Below, one piece after another: positions 36,035 through 45,056 of a stretch of DNA of 64,000 nucleotides. The first letter of the stretch is position 1. Each line of letters opens with the position of its first letter. A program made the translations under genes and the position numbers. This stretch comes from Rhodospirillaceae bacterium (GTDB lineage Bacteria > Pseudomonadota > Alphaproteobacteria > Bin65): positions 21,899-85,898 of the forward strand of contig JAPPLJ010000005.1 of assembly GCA_028819475.1 (NCBI GenBank), in the 5' to 3' direction. The notes beneath the pieces are model-generated. The model had not been told where the DNA came from and made no database searches. It saw nothing but the letters and a program-made list of their open reading frames with translations.

Positions 36035-37660
36035 TCAAAGACCGGCCGCCCGGGCGCGCAGCTTGAACTTCTGCACCTTGCCGGTCGAGGTCTTGGGCAG
36101 GCCGGTGAAGATCACCGTCTTCGGCGCCTTGTAATGGGCGAGATTGTCCCGGCAATACGCGATGATCTCGGCCTCGGTCGCCTCCTCTCCCGGTTTGAGC
36201 GTGACGAAGGCGCAGGGCGTCTCGCCCCATTTCTCGTCCGGCCGGGCGACCACGGCGGCCTCCAGCACCTTGAGATGGCCGAAGATCACGCCCTCGACCT
36301 CGATGGTCGAGATATTCTCGCCGCCGGAGATGATGATGTCCTTCGAGCGGTCGCGCAGCTCGATATAGCCGTCCGGGTGCCAGACGCCGAGGTCGCCGGA
36401 ATGGAACCAGCCGCCGCGGAAGGCCTCGTCGGTCGCGTCGGCGTTCTTCAGATAGCCCTTCATCACCAGATTGCCGCGGAAGAACACCTCGCCCATGGTC
36501 GCGCCGTCCTTCGGCACCGGCGCCATCGTTTCCGGGTCGGCGACCATCAGGCCCTCCTCGACCGGATAGCGCACGCCCTGGCGCGACTTGACCCGGGCGC
36601 GCTCCTGCGGCTCCAGCGCGTCCCATTCCGGGTGCCAGGCGCAGATCGTGGCCGGGCCGTAAACCTCGGTCAGCCCGTAGACATGGGTGACGCGGAAGCC
36701 CATGGCCTCGATCCGCTCCAGCACGGCCGGCGGCGGCGGCGCGGCGGCGGTCATGATCTCGACCTTGTGCGGCAGCGGCCGGCGCTCGTCCTCCGAGGCG
36801 TTGATGACAAGGTTGAGCACCACCGGCGCGCCGCAGAAATGGGTCACGCCCTCCTCGGCGATGGCGGCGAAGATATCGGCGGCGCTGACATTGCGCAGGC
36901 AGACGCTGGTGCCCGCCACCGCCGGCAGGGCCCAGGGGAAGGTCCAGCCGTTGCAGTGGAACATCGGCAGGGTCCACAGATAGACCGGATGCTGCGGCAT
37001 CGACCAGGTCACCGGGTTGCCGATCGCGCCGATATAGCCGCCGCGGTGGGAATAGACGACGCCCTTCGGATTGCCGGTCGTGCCGCTGGTGTAGTTGAGC
37101 GCGATGGCGTCCCACTCGTCGTCCGGCTCCCGGCCCGCATAGGCCGGGTCGCCGCCGGCGATGAAATCCTCATAGGTCGTTTCGCCGAGCCGGGCGCCGT
37201 CGCCGCCATATTCCGGATCGTCGACGTCGATGACGGTTATCTCGCGGCCGATCTGCCCAAGCGCGTCTTCGACGGTCGGCGCGAACTCGCGGTCGGTGAT
37301 CAGGATCTTCGCTTCGCCGTGGTTCAGGATGAAGGCGATGGTCGCCGCGTCCAGCCGCGTGTTCAGCGCATTGATGACCCCGCCGGTCATGGGAATGCCG
37401 AAATGGCATTCGAACATCTCCGGGATGTTGGGCAGCATGACCGCCACGGTATCGCCCTTGCCGATGCCGCGCCGCGACAGGGCCGAGCCGAGCCGGCGCG
37501 CCCGTTCCCAGGTCTCCGACCAGGTGTAGCGCCGGGCGCCATGCACCACCGAGGGATGATCGGGAAACACCGATGCGGCGCGTTCGAGCAGCGGGATCGG
37601 CGACAGGGGCGCGAAGTTGGCCGGGTTCCGGTCGAGATGCTGTTCGTAGATGTTCGGCAT
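36035..37660 (-). CDS. AMP-forming acyl-CoA synthetase, medium-chain/DmdB-like
   Basis: A 541-residue acyl-CoA ligase. Landmarks: ERARRLGSALSRRGIGKGDT, INALNTRLDAATIAFILNHG, the phosphate loop YTSGTTGNPKGVVYSHRG, LWTLPMFHCNGWTFPWALPA, VTHVYGLTEVYGPATICAWH, and the C-terminal RSKDIIISGGENISTIEVEG and TSTGKVQKFKLR with catalytic lysine. The HCNGWTF/W and GPATICAW stretches match the AlkK/DmdB group that takes medium-chain or short thio-substituted acids. First gene of the two-synthetase unit, divergent from prpE. Confidence 0.9.
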   Translation of the reverse strand: MPNIYEQHLDRNPANFAPLSPIPLLERAASVFPDHPSVVHGARRYTWSETWERARRLGSALSRRGIGKGDTVAVMLPNIPEMFECHFGIPMTGGVINALNTRLDAATIAFILNHGEAKILITDREFAPTVEDALGQIGREITVIDVDDPEYGGDGARLGETTYEDFIAGGDPAYAGREPDDEWDAIALNYTSGTTGNPKGVVYSHRGGYIGAIGNPVTWSMPQHPVYLWTLPMFHCNGWTFPWALPAVAGTSVCLRNVSAADIFAAIAEEGVTHFCGAPVVLNLVINASEDERRPLPHKVEIMTAAAPPPPAVLERIEAMGFRVTHVYGLTEVYGPATICAWHPEWDALEPQERARVKSRQGVRYPVEEGLMVADPETMAPVPKDGATMGEVFFRGNLVMKGYLKNADATDEAFRGGWFHSGDLGVWHPDGYIELRDRSKDIIISGGENISTIEVEGVIFGHLKVLEAAVVARPDEKWGETPCAFVTLKPGEEATEAEIIAYCRDNLAHYKAPKTVIFTGLPKTSTGKVQKFKLRARAAGL

Positions 37661-37800
37661 GGCTTGGGGTCCGCTGGGCAGATTTCGGTGGTTGTTTTAG
37701 CGCCGGCCGCGGCAAATTCAAACGCGCGGCAATTGCGGCGCGCGGCATCGGGCGCGATTGCGCCGGGGCGCGGCCGCGATAGGCTCGGCGGCAGGATACC

Positions 37801-37844
37801 GCTCCCGGACCGCTCCCGGACCGCTCCCGGACCGCTCCCGGACC
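37801..37844. repeat. four tandem 11-bp repeats upstream of prpE
   Basis: GCTCCCGGACC is repeated at 37801, 37812, 37823 and 37834 without mismatch, ending 28 bases before the prpE ATG. It lies where a leader or promoter would be. The perfect identity suggests replication slippage. Confidence 0.9.
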
Positions 37845-37872
37845 ACCGCGCCAGGACATTGCGAGGCCCGCC

Positions 37873-39774
37873 ATGACCCAGCCCTACGCCGACATTCACA
37901 AGCGCTCCCTGGAGGATCCGGAGGGCTTCTGGGGCGAGGCTGCCGCGGGGCTGCACTGGCACAAGCCCTGGGACCGGGTGCTCGACAGCAGCAATCCGCC
38001 CTTCTACCGCTGGTTCGCCGGGGCCGAATGCAACACCTGCTACAACGCCGTGGACCGCCATGTCGAAGGCGGCCGGGCCGATCAGCTCGCCCTGATCTAC
38101 GACAGCCCGATCACCGGAGCGCAGCGCAAATACACCTATCGCGAGCTGCGCGACGCGGTGGCGGCCTTCGCCGGCGTTCTGAAGGCGCGCGGTATCGGCC
38201 GGGGCGACCGGGTCATCGTCTACATGCCGATGATCCCGGAAGCGGCCATCGCCATGCTCGCCATCGCCCGGCTCGGCGCCATCCACTCGGTCGTCTTCGG
38301 CGGGTTTGCCGCCAACGAACTGGCCGTGCGCATCGAAGACGCCGGGCCGAAGGCGATCGTCTCGGCCTCCTGCGGCATCGAGCCGGGGCGCGTCGTGGCC
38401 TACAAGCCGCTGCTCGACGAGGCGATCGAACTGTCCAGCCACAAGCCGGACTTCTGCATCGTCTACCAGCGCGAACAAGTTACGGCGGGCCTCGTGCCCG
38501 GCCGCGACGAGGACTGGGAAGAGGCGGTCGCCGGCGCAACGCCGGCCGATTGCGTGCCGGTCGCGGCGACCGACCCGCTCTACATCCTCTACACCTCGGG
38601 CACGACCGGCCAGCCCAAGGGCGTGATCCGGGACAATGGCGGCCACATGGTCGCGCTGCACTGGTCGATGAAGAACATCTACGGCGTCGAGCCCGGCGAG
38701 GCCTACTGGGCGGCTTCGGACGTCGGCTGGGTCGTCGGCCACTCCTACATCGTCTACGCCCCGCTGCTGCACGGCAACACGACCGTCCTGTTCGAGGGCA
38801 AGCCGGTCGGCACGCCGGACGCCGGCGTGTTCTGGCGGGTGATTTCCGAGCATGACGTGAAGGTCCTGTTCACCGCGCCGACCGCCTTCCGGGCGATCAA
38901 GCAGCAGGACCCGAACGGCGACCTGATCGGGAACTACGACCTGAGCGGCATGCGCTACCTGTTCCTCGCCGGCGAGCGCGCCGACCCGGACACGATCCAG
39001 TGGGCGGCGCGGCAGCTCAACGTCCCGGTGATCGACCACTGGTGGCAGACCGAGACCGGCTGGTCGATCTGCGCCAACCCGGCGGGCATCGAAATGCTGC
39101 CGGTCAAGCTCGGCTCGCCGACCCTGCCGATGCCGGGCTGGGACATGCGGGTGCTGGACGAGAACCAGCAGGAAGTGGCGCCGGGCGAGGTCGGCGCGCT
39201 GGTCGCGAAACTGCCGCTGCCGCCGAGCTGCCTGCCCAACCTGTGGAACGCCGAGGCGCGCTTCCTCGAATCCTACCTCGAAGAGTACCCCGGCCACTAC
39301 AAGACCGGCGACGCCGGCTTCATCGACGAGGACGGCTATGTCTTCGTGATGACCCGGACCGACGACGTGATCAACGTCGCCGGCCACCGGCTCTCGACCG
39401 GCGGCATGGAGGAGGTCCTGGCCGACCATCCGGACGTCGCCGAATGCGCGGTGATCGGCGTGGCCGACGCCATGAAGGGCCAGATTCCGTTCGGATTTCT
39501 CGTGCTGAATGCCGGCGTGGCGCGCGACGACGGCGAGATCGTCCGGGAAATCGTCGGCATGGTGCGCCAGCGCATCGGGCCGGTGGCGGCGTTCAAGTCG
39601 GCGGTGGTCGTCCCGCGCCTGCCCAAGACGCGCTCCGGCAAGATCCTGCGCGGCACGATGCAGAAGATCGCCGACGACGAGGCCTGGAAGATGCCGGCGA
39701 CGATCGACGACCCGGCGATCCTCGATGAGATCACCGCGGCGCTGCAATCGGCGGGATACGCGAAGGGGGCTTAG
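37873..39774 (+). CDS. prpE: propionyl-CoA synthetase
   Basis: AMP-forming propionate-CoA ligase of 633 residues. N-terminal ACAS region: YADIHKRSLEDPEGFWGEAA and CYNAVDRHVEGGRADQLALI. Core: IVYMPMIPEAAIAMLAIARL, the loop LYTSGTTGQPKGVIRDNGGH, YWAASDVGWVVGHSYIVYAP, and DHWWQTETGWSICANPAG. C-terminal: TRTDDVINVAGHRLSTGGME and PKTRSGKILRGTM with catalytic lysine. The RDNGGH and CANPAG details distinguish PrpE from acetyl-CoA synthetase. It feeds propionate into propionyl-CoA; no methylcitrate or carboxylase gene is nearby. Confidence 0.93.
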   Translation: MTQPYADIHKRSLEDPEGFWGEAAAGLHWHKPWDRVLDSSNPPFYRWFAGAECNTCYNAVDRHVEGGRADQLALIYDSPITGAQRKYTYRELRDAVAAFAGVLKARGIGRGDRVIVYMPMIPEAAIAMLAIARLGAIHSVVFGGFAANELAVRIEDAGPKAIVSASCGIEPGRVVAYKPLLDEAIELSSHKPDFCIVYQREQVTAGLVPGRDEDWEEAVAGATPADCVPVAATDPLYILYTSGTTGQPKGVIRDNGGHMVALHWSMKNIYGVEPGEAYWAASDVGWVVGHSYIVYAPLLHGNTTVLFEGKPVGTPDAGVFWRVISEHDVKVLFTAPTAFRAIKQQDPNGDLIGNYDLSGMRYLFLAGERADPDTIQWAARQLNVPVIDHWWQTETGWSICANPAGIEMLPVKLGSPTLPMPGWDMRVLDENQQEVAPGEVGALVAKLPLPPSCLPNLWNAEARFLESYLEEYPGHYKTGDAGFIDEDGYVFVMTRTDDVINVAGHRLSTGGMEEVLADHPDVAECAVIGVADAMKGQIPFGFLVLNAGVARDDGEIVREIVGMVRQRIGPVAAFKSAVVVPRLPKTRSGKILRGTMQKIADDEAWKMPATIDDPAILDEITAALQSAGYAKGA

Positions 39775-39982
39775 GCCGAGGCTGGCCGGCGGCCCGACAA
39801 TCGGACAAGCGGCACGCCCGTCGCGTTTCCCTTTCGGCGTTGCGATACATGGGCTTCAGTATGCAGTTCCAAACGTCGAGCGCGTCCCGATACCTGCTGT
39901 AATGTCGATTCTTGTTGACTTTCAATTACACCTGTTTTACCTTATACCTATCTTACGTAAATTTTAACATGCGGTAACTGAC

Positions 39983-40624
39983 ATGGCGACACTCAGCTTG
40001 GTTGCCGATCGGGATCAGGCAATTGCCAACATCCTGCGCTATCAGACCGAACTTGCGGATAGACCGCGCGGCGCCGGTTTGCGCAATCTGATGTCGATGG
40101 TTCATGCATGGTACGCCGCCAAGCCGGATGGCGAGCGGTGGTTCTTTGCGCCCTCGAAATTCGTCGGGTATTCGAACAACACGGCAGAAGCCTATTTCTC
40201 TGAACGGAATGAGCGGGACGGCCGGCAGACAGAACGCGTTCTCCAGCAATGGTTCCATACCGTCGAACCCGGCACGCACCGGGCTGACGCCCTGGAAAGC
40301 GAACTGCGGGCCTTCCTGAGCAGGTACGGGCACTCGGCGCCGCGCAAGGGCGCCAGAATCTGTATCCCTACCGAAATCCTCGGCCGCAGGGCCGATGCCC
40401 CGCAGACGCCGGCCCGGGTCGCCATCGATCCGGCGATCTGCGCCGGCCGCCCGCACATCCGGGGAACCCGGGTCCGGGTCTCCGACATTTTGGAGCTTCT
40501 GGCGTCCGGCGCGGCGGCGGCGGAAATCCTCGACGACTATCCCTATCTCGAAGAAGCGGATCTGAACGCCGCGCTCGCCTATGGGGCGACGGCAACCGAC
40601 CATCGCATCGTGATTGCCGCCTGA
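39983..40624 (+). CDS. DUF433 antitoxin with an extra ~130-residue N-terminal domain
   Basis: The C-terminal ~75 residues are a DUF433 antitoxin (IDPAICAGRPHIRGTRVRVS, LLASGAAAAEILDDYPYLEE). Ordinary DUF433 proteins end there at about 75-85 residues; this one is 213 long. The N-terminal domain (LRNLMSMVHAWYAAKPDGER, WFFAPSKFVGYSNNTAEAYF, TERVLQQWFHTVEPGT, LRAFLSRYGHSAPRKGARIC) is compact and non-repetitive and was not recognised with confidence. It is followed after three bases by the DUF5615 toxin gene. An AT-rich gap upstream (39890-39970) probably holds the promoter. Confidence 0.8.
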   Translation: MATLSLVADRDQAIANILRYQTELADRPRGAGLRNLMSMVHAWYAAKPDGERWFFAPSKFVGYSNNTAEAYFSERNERDGRQTERVLQQWFHTVEPGTHRADALESELRAFLSRYGHSAPRKGARICIPTEILGRRADAPQTPARVAIDPAICAGRPHIRGTRVRVSDILELLASGAAAAEILDDYPYLEEADLNAALAYGATATDHRIVIAA

Positions 40625-40627
40625 TCC

Positions 40628-40954
40628 ATGCGCTTCCTGATCGATGCCCAGTTGCCGCCGGGCCTCGCGCGATGGCTTTCGGATCGGGGGCACGCCTGCG
40701 ATCATGTCAACGAAATCGGTCTCGGTGCGGCCGCGGACGGCGAAATCGAAGCGTGGGCGCGCGCGGCGCAGGCCGTCATCTGGTCCAAGGATGCCGACTT
40801 CGCCGACCGGGCCCGGCGCGAACCGGGTCTGCAAGTGGTCTGGCTGCGCTGGGGGAATACCACCAACGCCGCGCTTCGGGCCCGGCTGGTGCCGCACCTC
40901 GAGGAGATCGAAACTGCCCTGGAGGCAGGGGAGGTTCTTGTAGAGATTCGCTGA
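40628..40954 (+). CDS. DUF5615 PIN-like toxin
   Basis: A 108-residue PIN-like nuclease of the DUF5615 family. MRFLIDAQLPPGLARWLSDR supplies the first acidic residue, and VIWSKDADFADRARRE the second acidic pair, with VVWLRWGNTTNAALRARL closing the fold. It directly follows its DUF433 antitoxin gene. Start at the ATG 40628. It is the intact counterpart of the truncated toxin at 21645-21788. Confidence 0.88.
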   Translation: MRFLIDAQLPPGLARWLSDRGHACDHVNEIGLGAAADGEIEAWARAAQAVIWSKDADFADRARREPGLQVVWLRWGNTTNAALRARLVPHLEEIETALEAGEVLVEIR

Positions 40955-40987
40955 ATGGGCGGAACCGTCCGATCCGGACGCCGGCCC

Positions 40988-41614
40988 CTAAGCCCGCTCG
41001 CTGCCCGGAAGGTCGCTGACCAGCGACGAAATTCCGAAATCGATCGCCGGTTTTGGTTCCGGCGCCGGTTCCGCCTTCTCGTTTTCCTTCTGAACCCGGG
41101 CGCGGCCGATTTCGACGGCGGCGTTGTAGTCGCCGTAGCTGCACAGGCCCAGATCCATCGGATCGCGCCCGCGGATGTTCGAGCTGTTCCAGTGGGAGCG
41201 GTCGCGCACCGCGTTGATCGTGGTCTTGGTCGTCCCCAGCAGCTTGGAAATCTGGGCGTCGGTGAGTTCGGGATGATGCTTGAGCAGCCAGGCGATCCCG
41301 TCCGGCTTGTCCTGGCGCTTGGCGATCGGCGTGTAGCGCGCGCCCCTGGAGCGCTGCACCGGCGTCGGAATATCGGTTTCTTTCAGGACAAGACTGGCCG
41401 TGGGATCGGCCTGGCAGCGGTCGATCTCTTCCTGGGTCAGCTGCTCCGCCTGGATCGGGTCGATCCCGGCCATGCCGGAGACGATATCCTCGTCGGCGAT
41501 CGCCTGGACCTCCAGCTCGTGCAGTTCGCAGAATTCGGCAATCTGCCCGAAGGTCAGCGCCGTATTCTCGACCAGCCACACGGCTGTCGCTTTCGGCATC
41601 ATCGGCCGGTTCAT
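40988..41614 (-). CDS. trcR: cell-cycle transcriptional regulator TrcR (DUF1013)
   Basis: A 208-residue DUF1013 protein conserved in alphaproteobacteria; the Caulobacter TrcR member associates with RNA polymerase and sigma-70 and works in cell-cycle transcription. Features: MMPKATAVWLVENTALTFGQ IAEFC at the start (in part), DPTASLVLKETDIPTPVQRS, a helix-turn-helix region ELTDAQISKLLGTTKTTINA, and RDPMDLGLCSYGDYNAAVEI. The C-terminus is Pro/Glu-rich. It is a single gene, convergent with the toxin gene and divergent from the DUF1192 gene. Confidence 0.9.
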   Translation of the reverse strand: MNRPMMPKATAVWLVENTALTFGQIAEFCELHELEVQAIADEDIVSGMAGIDPIQAEQLTQEEIDRCQADPTASLVLKETDIPTPVQRSRGARYTPIAKRQDKPDGIAWLLKHHPELTDAQISKLLGTTKTTINAVRDRSHWNSSNIRGRDPMDLGLCSYGDYNAAVEIGRARVQKENEKAEPAPEPKPAIDFGISSLVSDLPGSERA

Positions 41615-41781
41615 CGCAACCCTCCTGCGGAAAAATGATTCGCGCGCCGGAATTCGGGCGCTCAGGCGGCGCGGGCGTCGTTGCCGTGGTTTTTGGCGGC
41701 CCGGCGAAGGCGTGATATAGGCAACGGGCGCGCCTGCGTCCAGACAGGCGCGGGCCGTGCGAAGCGGAGGGAGGCAGCGTC

Positions 41782-41964
41782 TTGGATACCGACGATCTCG
41801 AACCCGCCGCGCGGCCGGCCGGCAAGCCGGACATGGACCTGATGTCCATCGACGAACTGAACGACTATATCGCAGGCCTTCAGGCGGAAATCGACCGCGC
41901 CCGCGCCGCCATCGCCGCCAAGCAGGACTACAAGAGCGGCGCGGAAGCGTTTTTCAAGAGCTAG
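41782..41964 (+). CDS. DUF1192 small protein
   Basis: A 60-residue protein with the DUF1192 pattern MSIDELNDYIAGLQAEIDRA and IAAKQDYKSGAEAFFKS. The start is a TTG at 41782 after GGGAGGCAGCG; no ATG occurs until MDLM at codon 18. The family is a small helical alphaproteobacterial protein, role unknown, often next to trcR-type genes. Confidence 0.85.
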   Translation: MDTDDLEPAARPAGKPDMDLMSIDELNDYIAGLQAEIDRARAAIAAKQDYKSGAEAFFKS

Positions 41965-42203
41965 GCGACGCTGCCGCGCCGCCGGCCGCCCCCTCCGAAG
42001 AGAATTCCTCCACAAGAATAACCGCGAACGGGATACGACAGAGCAAGCAAAGCGTCCCCTCCCCTTGGGATTCCTCTGCGAAAGGCCATGAGCCGGGCCG
42101 CGGCAAACTTGTCCTTCCCCCTCTTCAGAGGGAAATTATATACTTGACCGAACAGCCGATCATCCCTATATACTAGGTGTAACAAAGGTTTGAGGCAAAG
42201 ACG

Positions 42204-43184
42204 ATGGCGCAGAAGGGACCGGGAAAGGCACACCGCGAAGGCATTAGCCTGATCGAGTTGACCGAGATGTTCCCGGACGAGGCCGCGGCGACCGCATGGT
42301 TCGAGTCGAAGGTTTGGCCGGAGGGCCGTCACTGCCCGCACTGCGGATCGTGCGAAACCGTTGAAGCCCCGGCGACCAAGAAGCAGCCCTATTGGTGTCC
42401 CGACTGCCGCAAAGGCTTTTCGGTGCGGATCGGCACGGCGCTTGAGCGGTCGCGCGTTCCGCTCCGCAAGTGGGTCTTCGCCATCTATCTCGAAATGGTG
42501 TCGCTCAAGGGCGTATCGTCCATGCGCTTGCATCGGGACCTGAAAGTGACGCAGAAGACGGCATGGTTCATGTTGCAGCGGATCAGGGAAGCCTGGGCCG
42601 ATGAAATGGCGCAGTTTGCCGGACCGGTTGAGGCGGATGAGACCTACATCGGGGGCCTGCGCAAGAACATGTCGCAGTCGAAGCGGAAAGCGCTGAAAGG
42701 CACCGGAACCGGCGCGGCGGGCAAGACCATCGTCGCCGGTGTGAAAGACCGGGATACCAACCGCGTCAGCGCGGGGATCGTTCCCGATACCAGCACCGCG
42801 ACGTTGACGGCGTTTGTCGAGCGCCGGACGGACCCGGCGGCGACGGTCTACACCGATGAGCATTCAGCCTATCTCGGCTTGGACCGCCCGCATGAGGCGG
42901 TGAATCACTCGGCAGGCGAGTACGTCCGGGACGGCGAAATTCACACGCAGGGGATCGAGTCGTTCTGGTCCATGTTCGAGCGCGGTTTCCACGGCACATA
43001 CCACAAGATCAGCCCGAAGCATCTTGGCCGCTACGTCCGCCAGTTCGCCGGCAAGCACAACGTCCGGGAAGCGGACACGGCAGACCAAATGGCGAGCGTC
43101 GTTACCGGCCTGATCGGCAAGCGCCTGATGTACCGGGAACTGATTGCCGACAACGGACTGGCAAGCGGGGCGCGGGCGGTATGA
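42204..43184 (+). CDS. IS1595-family (ISXO2-like) transposase
   Basis: A 326-residue DDE-type transposase. The N-terminal zinc ribbon is CPHCGSCETVE...YWCPDCRKGFSV (short pieces), followed by PLRKWVFAIYLEMVSLKGVS and a helix-turn-helix (TQKTAWFMLQRIREAW). The catalytic ISXO2 domain shows VEADETYIGG, VYTDEHSAYLGL and IHTQGIESFWSMFERG for the acidic triad, ending HLGRYVRQFAGKHNVRE. Complete and uninterrupted. Its TGA overlaps the ATG of the next gene (ATGA), tying the cargo to transposase translation. Confidence 0.94.
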   Translation: MAQKGPGKAHREGISLIELTEMFPDEAAATAWFESKVWPEGRHCPHCGSCETVEAPATKKQPYWCPDCRKGFSVRIGTALERSRVPLRKWVFAIYLEMVSLKGVSSMRLHRDLKVTQKTAWFMLQRIREAWADEMAQFAGPVEADETYIGGLRKNMSQSKRKALKGTGTGAAGKTIVAGVKDRDTNRVSAGIVPDTSTATLTAFVERRTDPAATVYTDEHSAYLGLDRPHEAVNHSAGEYVRDGEIHTQGIESFWSMFERGFHGTYHKISPKHLGRYVRQFAGKHNVREADTADQMASVVTGLIGKRLMYRELIADNGLASGARAV

Positions 43185-43606
43185 CCGAAGAAGAACGCCG
43201 GCAACGAAATTGGGTTGCCATCCGTGCGGACTGCACGGTGCAGGGGACGTTCGAGCAAATCGTCGATACCATTGAACGCGATGTCGAACGGTTCAACAAA
43301 CTCGACCCGGCGAAAAGGTTGCAACGAACTCTCAGGTGTGAACGAAAAAACATGTCAGTTTTGTTCGTCGGGCGGCTGAACAGTCAGAATGATTGGGTCG
43401 AAGAAGAAGAATCGCCGGGAGTAAAAATCGAAGTCCGCGCGGCGACTAAAATCCATGCTTTCCACGGTAAGCAATGCCTGTTTCAGACCCGGCATGAATG
43501 GAACGAGGATACGCTTGCCTGCGATCTGAAAATCGACGGCAAGTGCTACTCGATTTGGCAAGTCAGTCAGAAGGCCATCGGCGACCTGATGTTCGGCGAT
43601 GACTGA
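43181..43606 (+). CDS. unknown transposon cargo protein
   Basis: A 141-residue protein, not recognised. It begins MTEEERRQRNWVAIRADCTV, has a predicted helical first third (FEQIVDTIERDVERFNKL) and a strand-rich second part (MSVLFVGRLNSQ; KIEVRAATKIHAF; CLFQTRHEWNEDTLACDLKI). No membrane segment or catalytic motif is seen. It overlaps both neighbours (4 bases with the transposase, 8 with the methyltransferase), so it is translated as part of the unit and may be an accessory to either. Confidence 0.75.
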   Translation: MTEEERRQRNWVAIRADCTVQGTFEQIVDTIERDVERFNKLDPAKRLQRTLRCERKNMSVLFVGRLNSQNDWVEEEESPGVKIEVRAATKIHAFHGKQCLFQTRHEWNEDTLACDLKIDGKCYSIWQVSQKAIGDLMFGDD

Positions 43607-45056
43607 ATCTGCCAACTGGCAGAACCGCACGCTTTTCCACGGCGACAACCTTGGCTTTCTCCGGGCCATGAATAGCGAGTCCGTCGATTTGATCGCGACG
43701 GACCCGCCGTTCAACAAGGGGCGGGACTTCCACGCCACTCCGGACAGCCTCGCCGCCGGCGCCAAGTTTCAAGACCGCTGGTCATGGGAACGCGACGTGC
43801 ACGAAGACTGGTCCGATCAAATCCGGGACGATTACCCGTTCCTGATGGAAGCCATCGAGTCGGCGCGATACGCGCATAGCGACGGCATGGGCGCGTACAT
43901 GTGCTTCATGGCGGTTCGATTGCTCGAAATGCGGCGGCTGTTGAAGCCGACCGGCTCGATCTACCTGCACTGCGACCCCACCGCCTCGCACTACCTGAAA
44001 GCGTGCATGGACGCGATATTCGGATGGCGGAACTTCCGGAACGAAATCGTTTGGAAGCGGACGCCAGCGAAGGCATTGATGACGAAGCGGCTGCCGACGA
44101 ACCACGACGTGATCCTGTCTTATCAGCGAAGCGACCAAGCTGCATGGAATTCAGATGTCGTTTTCCGTCCATACGACGAGTCGAATATGGACGAGAAAAC
44201 GGCGTCGAAATACCGCCATAGGGACGATGGCGGTCGCCTGTATCGACTGGATAATCTGATCAATCCGAACCGCGACCGCCCGAATTTGACCTATGAGTTT
44301 CTCGGCGTCACGCGGGTGTGGCGCTGGACGCGCGAGCGGATGGAAGCGGCCCATGCCGAGGGTCGGGTTGTCCAGACCGGGCCGGGCCGCGTTCCTCAAC
44401 TGAAACGTTACTTGGACGAACAGAGGGGTCGCCCCATGGGCGATGTCTGGAACGATGTCGCTCCCATCAACTCGCGAGCCGACGAGCGCGTTGGCTACCC
44501 GACGCAGAAGCCGTTGGCGCTGTACGAGCGCGTCATAGCTGCCAGTAGCAACCCCGGCGAGATTGTCTGCGATCCCTTTGCCGGCTGCGCTACGACGCTT
44601 GTCGCGGCCGAGAAATTGCAACGCCAATGGGTCGGCATGGACATTTGGGAAAGCGCGCACCGGCTGGTCACGGAGCGCCTGCGGGATACGACCGGACTGT
44701 TCGGGGAAGTGACGTTCACCGATGCGCCGCCAGAGCGGACGGACGATGGCGGCGAGGCCGCGCCGTTCCTGCGCGTCAAGCAACGGGTCAAAGAGCCGGA
44801 GGGGCCGCGCTGGACGCGTGCCGAAATGTACGCGCACTTGCTCGATCAGCACGGCCCCGTTTGCCAGGGCTGCGACCGATCATTCGACGATCCGCGCTAC
44901 CTGGAACTGGATCACAACGTCCCGCGCAGCGACGGCGGGATCAACCATGTGACCAACCGGATTCTACTCTGCGGGCCGTGCAACCGGCTCAAGTCGAACA
45001 TCTTCACGCTGTCGGGATTATGGCGCGAAAACAAGAAACGGGGATACATGCGATGA
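43599..45056 (+). CDS. DNA methyltransferase (beta-class N6/N4) fused to a C-terminal HNH nuclease domain
   Basis: A 485-residue fusion. The methyltransferase part has catalytic motif IV first, LIATDPPFNKGRDF near residue 30, then a recognition region, then the SAM motif VCDPFAGCATTLVAAEKLQR near residue 325 and QWVGMD; this IV-before-I order marks the beta class of amino-methyltransferases. After a linker the last ~70 residues form an HNH domain: CQGCDRSFDDPRYLELDHNV, PRSDGGINHVTNRILLCGPC, NRLKSN, with both CxxC zinc pairs and the central DH. A single-chain modification plus nuclease protein is inferred; cutting activity is not shown. It is cargo of the transposon. Confidence 0.9.
   Translation: MTESANWQNRTLFHGDNLGFLRAMNSESVDLIATDPPFNKGRDFHATPDSLAAGAKFQDRWSWERDVHEDWSDQIRDDYPFLMEAIESARYAHSDGMGAYMCFMAVRLLEMRRLLKPTGSIYLHCDPTASHYLKACMDAIFGWRNFRNEIVWKRTPAKALMTKRLPTNHDVILSYQRSDQAAWNSDVVFRPYDESNMDEKTASKYRHRDDGGRLYRLDNLINPNRDRPNLTYEFLGVTRVWRWTRERMEAAHAEGRVVQTGPGRVPQLKRYLDEQRGRPMGDVWNDVAPINSRADERVGYPTQKPLALYERVIAASSNPGEIVCDPFAGCATTLVAAEKLQRQWVGMDIWESAHRLVTERLRDTTGLFGEVTFTDAPPERTDDGGEAAPFLRVKQRVKEPEGPRWTRAEMYAHLLDQHGPVCQGCDRSFDDPRYLELDHNVPRSDGGINHVTNRILLCGPCNRLKSNIFTLSGLWRENKKRGYMR

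Noticed and set aside
37801..37844. Second CRISPR-like or iteron array (origin)
   Set aside because: Only four contiguous 11-base units without spacers; no replication genes nearby.
44850..45056. The HNH segment as an intein or homing-intron endonuclease
   Set aside because: It lies at the very C-terminus after a complete methyltransferase with no splicing-domain motifs, so it is a domain fusion.
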